Part shown: piece by piece, positions 16,893 to 24,932 of the stretch
Numbering within the stretch: position 1 is the stretch's first letter
Layout of the letters: every line of letters begins with the position of its first letter
Source: an uncultured cyanobacterium
GTDB taxonomy: Bacteria > Cyanobacteriota > Cyanobacteriia > PCC-6307 > Cyanobiaceae
Assembly: GCA_903823115.1 (NCBI GenBank)
Contig: CAIJRN010000008.1
Location: 1-49,696, forward strand
Direction of reading: 5' to 3'
DNA: 49,696 bases
The notes under the pieces: generated by a model
Database searches by the model: none
Seen by the model: the letters and a program-made list of their open reading frames with translations, nothing else
What the model was told of the DNA's origin: nothing
Translations under genes and position numbers: made by a program

Positions 16893-17951
16893 ATGGCGGC
16901 CACCCGGCTCAGCGACAGCCAGAAAACCGAGCTGGTGAGCGGCTTTCAAGTGGGGGAAAGCACCCAGGGCCTGGCCGATCGCTTCGGCTGCAGCGCCAAC
17001 ACCGTGATCCGGGTGGCCAAGACGGCCCTCGGGGCGGTGGCCTACGAGAAACTCAAACGCCAACGAAGCCGCTCAGGCCCCGAGGCCGCCCAGACCGAGC
17101 AGCTTGCACCGGAAGCCAACACGGCCGAGCCTGCAGCGATTGAACCGGATCCGACTGGCCGGGCGGATCGGACTGAACCAGCAGGCGACAATCCTGAGCC
17201 TGAGACCACAGACGAGCCTGGCGGCGAAAATCTTGTACCTGAAGCCGACATTCAGGCCAGCTACCATACAAGTCACATCTTCAATATTGCGCCCGATATT
17301 GACGAAGAAGATCCTGACGACGAGGCAGAGCCTGACACGGCAAACAGGGGTGATCAGGCTAACGATTCACCGAACAGCACCGATCTCGACAATGTCATCC
17401 ATTCCAACGATGTGACCAGTCTCGATGTCGTGGCAGATCTTGATGTTGTGGAAGATCTTGAGGCTGAAGCCGACATCGATGACGATTCCGAATATGGCGA
17501 TGACGACGACGACCTGATTGGCGACGACGAAATCGCCGCTGAGGACCTCGAGGACGACTTGGATGACGAGGACGATCAGACCAGCTTCCTGCCGATTGCG
17601 GTGCTGGGCCTTGGGGTTGATGACCACGGCAGCCCGGCGGAACTGAAGCCCCTGGCCAGTGCCGAGCTACCGGCCAGTGTCTACATGCTGGTCGACAAGA
17701 CCGTGGAACTGCAGGCCCGACCCTTGAGCGACATCGCCGAACTCGGCCAGCTGCCCCCCGAGGAGCACGATCGTCGCGCCCTGGTGGTGTTCACCAATCC
17801 GCGCCAGGCCAAGCGGCTCTGCGGCCGCAGCCAACGGGTGATCAAGCTGCCGGATACCCGTGTGATCGAGCGCACCGCCCCCTATCTGCTCGCCCAGGGG
17901 ATCAGCCGGGTGGTGATTGAAGGAGCCCTTTACTCATTGCCGGGGAGTTGA
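16893..17951 (+). CDS. HTH protein with long acidic linker
   Basis: A 352-residue protein. Residues 1-45 form a resolvase/transposase-type helix-turn-helix (LSDSQKTELVSGFQVGESTQ, LADRFGCSANTVIRVAKTA). Residues about 55-225 are a low-complexity, strongly acidic region with repeated Asp/Glu runs. The last 120 residues are a compact domain (FLPIAVLGLGVDDHGSP, SVYMLVDKTVELQ, HDRRALVVFTNPRQAKRLCG, YLLAQGISRVVIEG). Proteins with this HTH start and a conserved C-terminal domain are known to me from marine Synechococcus without a set function; DNA binding is likely. It begins 163 bases from the tRNA-Arg 5' end on the opposite strand. Codons in the linker are more AT-rich than the flanks. Confidence 0.72.
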   Translation: MAATRLSDSQKTELVSGFQVGESTQGLADRFGCSANTVIRVAKTALGAVAYEKLKRQRSRSGPEAAQTEQLAPEANTAEPAAIEPDPTGRADRTEPAGDNPEPETTDEPGGENLVPEADIQASYHTSHIFNIAPDIDEEDPDDEAEPDTANRGDQANDSPNSTDLDNVIHSNDVTSLDVVADLDVVEDLEAEADIDDDSEYGDDDDDLIGDDEIAAEDLEDDLDDEDDQTSFLPIAVLGLGVDDHGSPAELKPLASAELPASVYMLVDKTVELQARPLSDIAELGQLPPEEHDRRALVVFTNPRQAKRLCGRSQRVIKLPDTRVIERTAPYLLAQGISRVVIEGALYSLPGS

Positions 17952-18175
17952 TCCCGGCGGCGAGGGGCCAACAAGGCCACAGTGCTGCCGCCACCGATCA
18001 CCCCCAGCACCACGGCCACACCCACCAGAAAACCACTGGGCAGCGGCGCCGTTCGCCCGAAGCCGAGCCTGAGGCTGGGGCGATCCTCAAGATTCTGGGC
18101 ACCGAGGCAGAGCAGCAGCAGCAGCAGGCCGCCACCGCCGAGGCTGCCCAGCAGGAGGCGCAGGCGCAACAGCAT
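17930..18175 (-). CDS. Small two-span membrane protein
   Basis: An 81-residue protein with two apolar helices: MLLRLRLLLGSLGGGGLLLL at the start and SGFLVGVAVVLGVIGGGSTV later, joined by a polar loop (AQNLEDRPSLRLGFG). The layout is that of LapA/DUF1049-like small membrane proteins. ATG 18175 was preferred over an upstream TTG at 18202. The 3' end overlaps the convergent HTH gene by 22 bases, and it follows rsmI on the same strand by 47 bases. Confidence 0.6.
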   Translation of the reverse strand: MLLRLRLLLGSLGGGGLLLLLLCLGAQNLEDRPSLRLGFGRTAPLPSGFLVGVAVVLGVIGGGSTVALLAPRRRDQLPGNE

Positions 18176-18222
18176 GGTGTGGGGAGGGTTGGCCGCGATC
18201 AAACGACCCCAGGGGAACGACC

Positions 18223-19182
18223 TCAGTCTGCCGCCTGCCGGTGCAACAGGGCATAGAGGTCCCGTTTGGCGTGACCGCTGCTCTGGGCCAGTTGGCGGGC
18301 GGCTTCCCGGTTGCTGAGGCCATCGGCCACCAGCTCCGCCAACTGCTGCCGCAGGCTCGGCTCATCCCAGATCGGCGCCTCGGCCGGACTGGCTCCCCCC
18401 AGCACCAGGGTGCATTCGCCCAGGGGAGGCGTGCGGCGGAAATGCTCCAGGGCCGCCAGCACCGTGGGCCCCACCTGTTGCTCATGGCGCTTGGTCAGCT
18501 CCCGAGCCACCTGCAGGGGCCGGTCGCCCAGCACGGCCTGCAGATCCTCCAACAGCGCCAGCAGCCGGTGCGGTGATTCGTAAAGCACGATCGTGCGGGG
18601 TTCGCCGGCCAGATCGGCGAGCTGTTGACGCCGCGCCGCTGGCTTCGCCGCCAGAAACCCTTCGAAGCAGAAGCGCCCTGTGGGCAGGCCACTGCTGACC
18701 AGGGCCGTGGTCAGCGCCGAAGGACCAGGGATGCAGATCACATCAAGGCCGGCCTGGCGAGCGGCCGCCACCAGCTCCTCGCCGGGATCGGAGATACCCG
18801 GCAGCCCCGCATCGCTGATCAGGGCCACTGCCTCACCGGCGACCAGGGCCTCCAGCAGCTGGGGGATGCGCCCGATCTGATTGTGGGCATGGAAACTGGT
18901 CAGCCGCCGTCCCGTCAGGCCAAGCCGCTGCAGCAGCAGACCACTGTGGCGCGTGTCCTCACAAGCGATCCGATCGACCCCGGCCAGCACCCGCCGGGCC
19001 CGGGGCGAGAGGTCGTCGAGATTGCCGATCGGCGTGCCGACCAGATAGAGGACGCCGGCCTGGGGCTCGGGTCGCTGGCCGGGGGAGGAATCCGTGGCGC
19101 TGGCGGTCTCGGGGACGCCGGCTGGGCCTTCGCAAGGAAGGGCTGCACCCTCGCTGGGGGGAGGGACCGGAGGCTCCTGCAC
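18223..19182 (-). CDS. rsmI: 16S rRNA (cytidine1402-2'-O)-methyltransferase
   Basis: A protein of about 320 residues in the tetrapyrrole-methylase fold. RsmI 2'-O-methylates C1402 in the ribosomal decoding centre using SAM. Motifs: LYLVGTPIGNLDDLSPRA, RIACEDTRHSGLLLQRLG, ALISDAGLPGISDPGEEL, VICIPGPSALTTALVSSG, GRFCFEGFL and IVLYESPHRL. A C-terminal tail (REAARQLAQSSGHAKRDLY) is an HTH-like extension common in this family. The start is uncertain: GTG 19182 is used, and the frame is open to 19293. The IS remnant begins only about 240 bases upstream, so the native promoter region may have been changed. Confidence 0.93.
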   Translation of the reverse strand: MQEPPVPPPSEGAALPCEGPAGVPETASATDSSPGQRPEPQAGVLYLVGTPIGNLDDLSPRARRVLAGVDRIACEDTRHSGLLLQRLGLTGRRLTSFHAHNQIGRIPQLLEALVAGEAVALISDAGLPGISDPGEELVAAARQAGLDVICIPGPSALTTALVSSGLPTGRFCFEGFLAAKPAARRQQLADLAGEPRTIVLYESPHRLLALLEDLQAVLGDRPLQVARELTKRHEQQVGPTVLAALEHFRRTPPLGECTLVLGGASPAEAPIWDEPSLRQQLAELVADGLSNREAARQLAQSSGHAKRDLYALLHRQAAD

Positions 19183-19421
19183 AATGTTTTGGCGATGGCT
19201 GACCTTGCATTGACCATGATGGCGGCTTTCCCTGCCTGACCTGGCGGCATCAGGTCGAGCATCGAGCAGCTGCTGGCGGAGCTGGGGTGGCACTGCTGGG
19301 GGGCCGCCGATGGCCTGCGCCCGCGTCGAGAGCTTGCCCTATGGCTTCCCACGGTTGCTGAGCCTGGATCATGGAGGTTCGGGGCCGGCGTCGGCAGGGG
19401 GCGAACCTGGCGGTTAACCAA

Positions 19422-20499
19422 TGGTTGTCTTGATGACCCCTGCACCTCCGCGACCCTGAAGTCCCGTTCTGTGAGTGGCATGCAGCAGCAGACCGCATGG
19501 GCGATCCGTTCGGTCATCCCAGCCATCGAGAAGCGACGGTTGAATCGGAGGCAGTAGCCGCCTTGGAAGCGCCTGGTGTAGTTGTCCAAGTTAGAGGCGT
19601 GGAAGGTACCGCAGAAGCTGGTCTTGAGATTGCCCAGCAGGGTGTTGATCCAGCGGAACTGCGGCAGGGTGTTGGGGTGCTTGCCGCCGGTGACGACAGC
19701 CTTGTGGTGGCAGTTGGCCGTGGTCACGGCGCGGAAGCAGGCCCGCCCATCGGAAAGACCATGGCTGCCGGGCGCGAGGTGGCGTTGGGCCCAGTCAGAG
19801 ATCGCTTCTGAGCTGAAGCCGCTCACGGCTGTGATCCTGGCGTGAATCGGATGACCAGCCTCGTTCAAGGAGACGGCTGCGACGGTCGAAATCTTGTTCT
19901 CTGATCCCCGACCCGCTTTGCCGCCCGGGCAGTCTGCGCCAAGGTAGGCATCATCCATCTGGATCTTTCTCCGCAGCAAGTAAGCCTCATGCCGCTCAGT
20001 CATCGCCCGCAGGATCTTGTTGTGCAGCAGCCAGGCCGTGTCGTAGTGGAGGCCCAGTTGGCAGCTGATCTGCAGCGAAACGATCCCGGTTTTGGCCTGG
20101 CCGATCAGATAAATTTCCAGGAACCAGGTTGTCAGCGGCAGCTACTGCTTCGCAGAAGCCGATGAGCGAGGTGGCCTGCCTGATCTTGCCGGCCGTGAGG
20201 GTGGCCTGATGGCCGCAAGTACGGCATTGATAGCGCTTGAGCCGCCGGCCATGGACCAGCCCATGCTCGTGGCCTGGGCAACGCGGACACCGGAACACCT
20301 CGGGCTAACGGGCCTTCTCCAGAGCAGCCTCACCTTGCGCCTCGGTGCCGTACAGCCACAGGAACTCAGGCAGGGAGAGGCCTTTTTGAAACTGGATGAC
20401 GCTGCGCGACATCGCTTGGCTGGTAGATGCCTACCAGCCCGGGCGCCCAGGTCGCCCTGCACAGCGTGAGCTGGGCAATCAAGTGGCGCCAAGACACCA
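19422..20499 (-). mobile_element. Decayed IS1595-type insertion sequence
   Basis: The interval is bounded by imperfect inverted ends. TGGTTGTCTTGATGACCCCTG reads inward at 19422, and TGGTGTCTTGGCGCCACTTG reads inward from 20499 on the minus strand. They agree over TGG, TGTCTTG and part of the following bases. The length of about 1.08 kb fits the family. No clear 8-bp target duplication is seen. The boundaries are tentative; the transposase inside is well supported. Confidence 0.5.
19423..20412 (-). pseudogene. IS1595/ISXO2-type transposase, disrupted
   Basis: The reading starts at ATG 20412 (MSRSVIQFQKGLSLPEFLWL, then TEAQGEAALEKAR). It hits TAG where the family has Trp before PE-FRCP, and continues through the zinc ribbon CPRCPGHEHGLVHGRR and YQCRTCGHQATLTAGKI. 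After TSL about 28 bases seem inserted, moving the frame. It then resumes as LTTWFLEIYLIGQAKTG and, in the 20003 frame, as RRKIQMDDAYLGADCPGG, SDGRACFRAV and YCLRFNRRFSMAGM. The stop has also been lost at the 3' end. At least two lesions make it non-functional. Confidence 0.85.
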
Positions 20500-20690
20500 T
20501 GCAGCCAAGCATTCGGGTCGCTCCGGCGAAGCACCGTCCAAGGCAGGAACCCGGCTGACGCGGTGCCTGCGAGCGTGACAAGGGGCTGCCGGCCTGGGTG
20601 CCGCTGTCTGATCGATTGGATCAGACTGGCAAAAGAAAATCGGGAGCGTTCTGGGGTACTCGTCCTGCAGATGGGCTATTGTTGCCAAGA

Positions 20691-22049
20691 ATGCAGTTAG
20701 CTGAGTCTTTATTCATGAACCTATTTGGCACCATGATCGCTATGAGCCTGATGACCATTGGCTCCATTGCAGCCTATTACCTCATTACGGGCCCTCAGGT
20801 CGCCCTCTCGCAAATGGGCTCCCAGGTACAGGCCGATATGGTGGTGGAAAGCCTGCAGCAGATTGTTCGTCGTGGCAAGTTCGTTACCTTGGCCACCGAA
20901 AACAATCAGTTGGTCGGCAAATTAGATGGAGCAACAATCCCGATCCCTTCGAATTGCTCTTTTTTAAGTAGTTACAATAATAAGGCCGGCGTTTTTGTGA
21001 AGTGTGTTGGATCCACTTCGTCAACAGATTCCCTTGGCGAAGCAGCCCGTGTAGGCATTGCGCCCTTGGTTGGAGCTGACCCTTGCAACTCTGATCTCTT
21101 CCCCTTGCCAGCAGCGACCCCGGCTTCGGGCCAGATGTACCTGTGCCAAGAATCAGACAACCCTCCCGCATCCCCCGTGGCAACTGATCCACTTCAGGAC
21201 GGTCATTTCGATCTTGATAGTTATCCTGGCTATCGGACAAAAGGACTTCATGTTCACGCGTGGGACGACAAATACGTCAAGAGTAAGTTTAATCTGATGC
21301 GAACAGGAGACAATCTAAATTGCGGCCTGACCTCTGCTGACATCTGCGCTCCACTGGGCGCTCCTAAGGCCATCCCCGAAGTTATCGGTTCCAGTCAATT
21401 TTATTTGCTTGCTACCAATGCAGTACTCTCGCCGATGGTGATGATTCAGTATAAATATACCAATAGCTCCAATGTTCTCTCGTCGGAAATCACCTGCACT
21501 CAAGATACTTCAACGATATCTGGTGCCAGGACATTTGATCGCTGTTTTGTTGACAGTCCCACAAGCGGTACTCCAACGGCACTTAAATTTACCGCTGCCA
21601 CCGGCACTCCGCCAAGTGGAGTCAACAGACTGGAATACCTGAACGTGGGTTTTTCTCGTAATAATCCGCATGACTTGGCTGGTCTGATGCCAACCACCAC
21701 GGGCTTGGTTAATGTCAGCTCTCCAAAGCCAGGCAAAGATAATGACTATCGCAATGGTGCATTTGTCATCCAGGCAGTCTCGGCCATTCCTAGTACACTA
21801 TATCGACTCAAGGATTCGGCACCGACCAAGCTTGCCGGTGTTTCAATCTCAGAATCGCCATACTGTGACTCGTCGCGCTGTTTCACAAGCAGCGGCGGAA
21901 CAGGTCTGGCAGTCAGCAATGTTACCTATGAAATGTCTCTCTTCTGGCATGCACCCGGGGCAGTTTATAGTAGTACTATGAATCCGATGTACATCCCTGG
22001 AGATGCATCTTCGGTCGTGGTATATGCCCGTCGCGCTGCTGGTGGTTAA
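20691..22049 (+). CDS. Large pilin-like protein with leaderless N terminus
   Basis: A 452-residue protein. It starts MQLAESLFMNLFGTMIAMSL and continues MTIGSIAAYYLI: a pilin-like helix with Glu at position 5 counting from Met1, and no G/A-terminated leader before it. The rest is a long Ser/Thr/Asn-rich exported-type domain with Cys pairs (SNCSF...VKCVG, DPCNSD...YLCQE, NLNCG...DICAP, YCDSSRCFTSS). I do not recognise this domain. An upstream TTG (20682) would give only a three-residue extension ending in Arg. Base composition is clearly more AT-rich than the neighbourhood, as expected for transferred DNA. It lies between the IS remnant and a second pilin-like gene on the opposite strand. Confidence 0.7.
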   Translation: MQLAESLFMNLFGTMIAMSLMTIGSIAAYYLITGPQVALSQMGSQVQADMVVESLQQIVRRGKFVTLATENNQLVGKLDGATIPIPSNCSFLSSYNNKAGVFVKCVGSTSSTDSLGEAARVGIAPLVGADPCNSDLFPLPAATPASGQMYLCQESDNPPASPVATDPLQDGHFDLDSYPGYRTKGLHVHAWDDKYVKSKFNLMRTGDNLNCGLTSADICAPLGAPKAIPEVIGSSQFYLLATNAVLSPMVMIQYKYTNSSNVLSSEITCTQDTSTISGARTFDRCFVDSPTSGTPTALKFTAATGTPPSGVNRLEYLNVGFSRNNPHDLAGLMPTTTGLVNVSSPKPGKDNDYRNGAFVIQAVSAIPSTLYRLKDSAPTKLAGVSISESPYCDSSRCFTSSGGTGLAVSNVTYEMSLFWHAPGAVYSSTMNPMYIPGDASSVVVYARRAAGG

Positions 22050-22472
22050 ATTCTTTTTATCTCTACCTGTTCAGTAAAGAAACGTATCCTATCAAGTCAG
22101 CAATCAAGATTGTGTGGAACATGTCTCCGGCTTCATGAGCATGGCCATGGATGGAAAGCAGACAACAATGATCGCGGTTGAAATACCCGAGACTTGATGG
22201 AGTCTAAAAACCCGACTTTCAACTTTCTGCATTGTCTCAAGCGCTGATGTTATGCAGCGGTTATTGCATGAATCTCGCCGAGAAGTTTTCGGAAATCAGG
22301 CGACAATCTCGATGGGCGAGAAAAGATTTTCTGTTCGGACTACTCTTATTGATGACTTTCTCATGTCCACAGGGCCTCTGCAAAATGTTGATTATTTGAG
22401 GGGGCCTAGTTTCATGTTTAACGGTAAAAAGCGTGGGATTCAAGGATGGTCTTAGGCATGGCTTGATGCGCT
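22050..22472. other. Gap of 423 bases between convergent pilin-like genes
   Basis: AT-rich sequence. A 67-codon frame at 22252-22455 has no recognisable features and is not supported. No clear terminator hairpin is visible. Confidence 0.5.
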
Positions 22473-23150
22473 CTATGTGCAATCAGATTTTTTAAATATT
22501 CCTGTCAAGTTGACTGGCAAAACGTTGCCGTCAATGAAGAAGTCGCATAGAGTCTTCTTGTCGTTTTTGCTATCTTTCGAATCGACTGACCAGCCGGAGG
22601 TGGTGAAAGTCACGGAAGCTGAAGCAGTTGCGCAGTTGCTGTATTTCGAAAGATCGCTGCTTGAGAGCGAGATTGTACCTGGATTTGAAGAATATACCAA
22701 CCTAGCGCTAGAAATCTGTTCAAGGCATTGATCAATCGCGATCGTCCCTGTGCCCGCCCCTATTTGCTCGGTGAAGTTTGTGACTGTGTAAAGCGGCTGC
22801 CAGGCTTGCGCGTAGACATTGCCACTGCCTTGATTGCACTCCACGGCATAGGGGATGACGGCAGTGGATTTTGGTGGACTGTAGTTGGTCTTGACGCTGC
22901 AGGATCCTTGATTGCTGCTCTTGAGCGCGCTGGGTATGTTGGCGTCGGTGATGTTTGCATCGCTGGCAAACGTCACTTTGTTGTTGGTATCTGCGACGTA
23001 TTTGCGAATAGCAATAGCCATGCCTTCGGCAGTGCTGTAGTTGTTCTTCTGTCGCTGCGTCGTCATCGGTGTCAGCGACAGGGCCGTGATCGTCCCGGCC
23101 AGCATGCCGGAAATAACCATTGCGACAAGGACCGTTAAAATTTGTCCCAT
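22473..23150 (-). CDS. Pilin-like protein with minimal leader, no Glu5
   Basis: A 225-residue protein starting MGQILTVLVAMVISGMLAG, a pilin-like apolar helix. If cleaved after Gly2, the mature start would be QILTV, with Val instead of Glu at position 5, as in GspK/PilX-type members. ATG 23150 was chosen over a TTG at 23159 (MPAMG...). The body has PilA-like traits (STAEGMAIAIRKYVADTNN after the helix) and Cys pairs (GSCSVKTNY...VECNQG, DQCLEQ...NCATA, TLCDFF...KSDCT). AT-rich like its neighbour at 20691. It diverges from cysQ. Confidence 0.68.
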   Translation of the reverse strand: MGQILTVLVAMVISGMLAGTITALSLTPMTTQRQKNNYSTAEGMAIAIRKYVADTNNKVTFASDANITDANIPSALKSSNQGSCSVKTNYSPPKSTAVIPYAVECNQGSGNVYAQAWQPLYTVTNFTEQIGAGTGTIAIDQCLEQISSARLVYSSNPGTISLSSSDLSKYSNCATASASVTFTTSGWSVDSKDSKNDKKTLCDFFIDGNVLPVNLTGIFKKSDCT

Positions 23151-23273
23151 GGCCGGCAACTATTGACTAGCTGATTCTACTCTCCCCTCAGGTTTCAGCA
23201 ACTACGGCGCTGCAGTTTTGACTTCAGAGTCGGCCGGCCTGCACATGTCAGCTTCCGCCACTGCGATCCCGGC

Positions 23274-23336
23274 TTTGGCATCCGCCGCTGTTCCTGGGTT
23301 TGGCATCCGCCGCTGCTCCTGGGTTTGGCATCCGCC
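23274..23336. repeat. 25-bp tandem repeat upstream of cysQ
   Basis: Two and a half copies, beginning TTTGGCATCCGCC at 23274, 23299 and 23324, the first two continuing GCTGTTCCTGGG or GCTGCTCCTGGG. The 25-bp period shifts the reading frame between copies, which argues against coding and against a cysQ start upstream of 23362. Confidence 0.85.
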
Positions 23337-23361
23337 AAAGTGGGATTTTGTTGCAGCCCTG

Positions 23362-24303
23362 ATGCGCGCTCTGCCCCATCTACCGCCTGGTGTCGCCCTG
23401 GACGATCTGCTGGCGACCTTGCGGCGGCTTGCCTGGGGGGCCGCCGACATTCTGCGGGCCTATGCCCGTGGCGGGGTTCCTCCCTTTGGCTTTGCGCCGG
23501 TGCTGGCGGTGGAGCATGGGAGTGATGGTCCAGTCACAGCAGCGGATCTGGCGGTGAATCAGTGGTTGCTCGACGGCCTGACCCAGGCGTTCCCCGACGC
23601 TCCCTGGTCCCTGCTGAGTGAAGAAACCGCCAAGGAGCCACTGGACGAAGCGGGCGACGCCGGCCAGGAGCCGCCGGCTGAGTGGCTCTGGATCCTCGAT
23701 CCCCTCGATGGCACCAAGGACTTTCTGCAGGGCACCGGCGAATATGCAGTCCATCTGGCCCTGGTGCGGGGCAGGCGGCCGGTGCTGGGGGTGGTGCTGT
23801 TGCCCGAGCTGGAGGAGTTGTGGTTCGGCCTGCTGGGAGAGGACGGCGCAGCTGGCGAAGCCTGGCGAGAGAACCGGGCCGGCGAGCGCTTCCCAGCGGC
23901 GTTGAGCCAGCGCCGAACCCTGCCTGAGCTGGTGCTGGTGGCCAGCCGCAACCATCGCGATGGGCGCCTCGAACAATTGCTGGCGGCCCTGCCCCTGGCG
24001 GAGCGCCGTTCGATGGGCAGCGTTGGCGGCAAGGTGGCCACAATCCTGCGGGGTGAGAGTGATCTCTACATCTCGCTCTCTGGCCGTACGGCCCCGAAGG
24101 ACTGGGATCTGGCGGCACCCGAGGCGGTGCTGCTGGCCGCCGGTGGAGCCATCAGCCATGCCGATGGCCGGCCGCTCAGCTACAACGACGGCGACAGCCG
24201 CCAGGCCGGTTGTCTGATCGCCAGCCATGGCCAGGCCCACCGGGAACTCTGCGAGCGGGCCAGCGAGGCGATAGCGGCGATTGATCCTGATTTTGCGGTC
24301 TGA
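23362..24303 (+). CDS. cysQ: 3'(2'),5'-bisphosphate nucleotidase, CysQ type
   Basis: A 313-residue inositol-monophosphatase-fold enzyme. CysQ hydrolyses 3'-phosphoadenosine 5'-phosphate, the by-product of sulfate reduction and sulfotransfer. Metal-site motifs are visible: SDGPVTAADLAVN, SEETAKE (Glu-Glu), WILDPLDGTKDFLQGTGEYA (DPLDGTK) and the late APKDWDLAAPEAVLLAAGG (WD motif). ATG 23362 gives the expected N terminus; the frame extends upstream across the 25-bp repeat. It lies between two pilin-gene insertions and opposite to the converging PilV-like gene, whose 3' end is 16 bases away. Confidence 0.9.
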   Translation: MRALPHLPPGVALDDLLATLRRLAWGAADILRAYARGGVPPFGFAPVLAVEHGSDGPVTAADLAVNQWLLDGLTQAFPDAPWSLLSEETAKEPLDEAGDAGQEPPAEWLWILDPLDGTKDFLQGTGEYAVHLALVRGRRPVLGVVLLPELEELWFGLLGEDGAAGEAWRENRAGERFPAALSQRRTLPELVLVASRNHRDGRLEQLLAALPLAERRSMGSVGGKVATILRGESDLYISLSGRTAPKDWDLAAPEAVLLAAGGAISHADGRPLSYNDGDSRQAGCLIASHGQAHRELCERASEAIAAIDPDFAV

Positions 24304-24319
24304 ACGGGGCAGGAGCGGC

Positions 24320-24931
24320 CTATTTCGGCCCTGGGCACCAGGCCTGCGCCTGGGGCACGATGATCGTGGTGACGGTGATATTCAGAGGCGACGGGGCCGC
24401 CGTGGCGTAGGACACAAAGATCCTGCTTTTGTCGGTGTCCTGACTGATCGTGCGGGTGATGGTGATCGCACGGATTGAGGACGGGATCGCCACACCGGCA
24501 GGGGCATCCGGAGCCCAGACCAGGGTGGTGGGGGTCGCAAAGGTGGAGGCCTGATCAGCCAACATTTTCTGGGCCACGCTGTTGCCCGTGCAGGAGATGT
24601 AGAAACTCGAGCTGGCATCAATGGCAGAGGCCGTGGAGTATGCCAGACAGTCGCCGGTGCTGGCATCAAACGAAGCACAGGCGTAAACCACAGCGGCTTT
24701 GCGCAACCTCTCAATATCTTCGTTGATACTGGTATAAATGGAATCCACCAAGTTGCCATTACGCGCTGCCACCTGGGCGTTGGTGGTGATGCGGGTGACC
24801 CAGGCAAGGCTGAGCAGGATGAACACCAGCGAAAGCATCAACTCAACCAGGCTGAAACCATGACCAGCTGCCCGTGAGCTGGCTCGAGGTTCGGCTGCTT
24901 GTGAGCAATGCTTGCCCGAGGGATGACGCAT
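24320..24931 (-). CDS. PilV-like minor pilin, module 1
   Basis: A 203-residue prepilin. Leader MRHPSGKHCSQAAEPRASS... ends AGHG, then FSLVELMLSLVFILLSLAWV with Glu5; cleavage is expected at Gly-Phe by prepilin peptidase. After the helix come an alpha-helical stretch (NEDIERLRKAAVVYACASF) and a strand-rich end finishing AQAWCPGPK. The ending T-x-x-RT...V-x-Y...AWCxPK is shared with the PilV-like gene at 35324, showing paralogy. Its ATG lies one base after the stop of the PilW-RTX gene. Minor pilins of this type sit at the tip of type IV pili or type II secretion pseudopili. Confidence 0.85.
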   Translation of the reverse strand: MRHPSGKHCSQAAEPRASSRAAGHGFSLVELMLSLVFILLSLAWVTRITTNAQVAARNGNLVDSIYTSINEDIERLRKAAVVYACASFDASTGDCLAYSTASAIDASSSFYISCTGNSVAQKMLADQASTFATPTTLVWAPDAPAGVAIPSSIRAITITRTISQDTDKSRIFVSYATAAPSPLNITVTTIIVPQAQAWCPGPK

Positions 24932-24932
24932 C

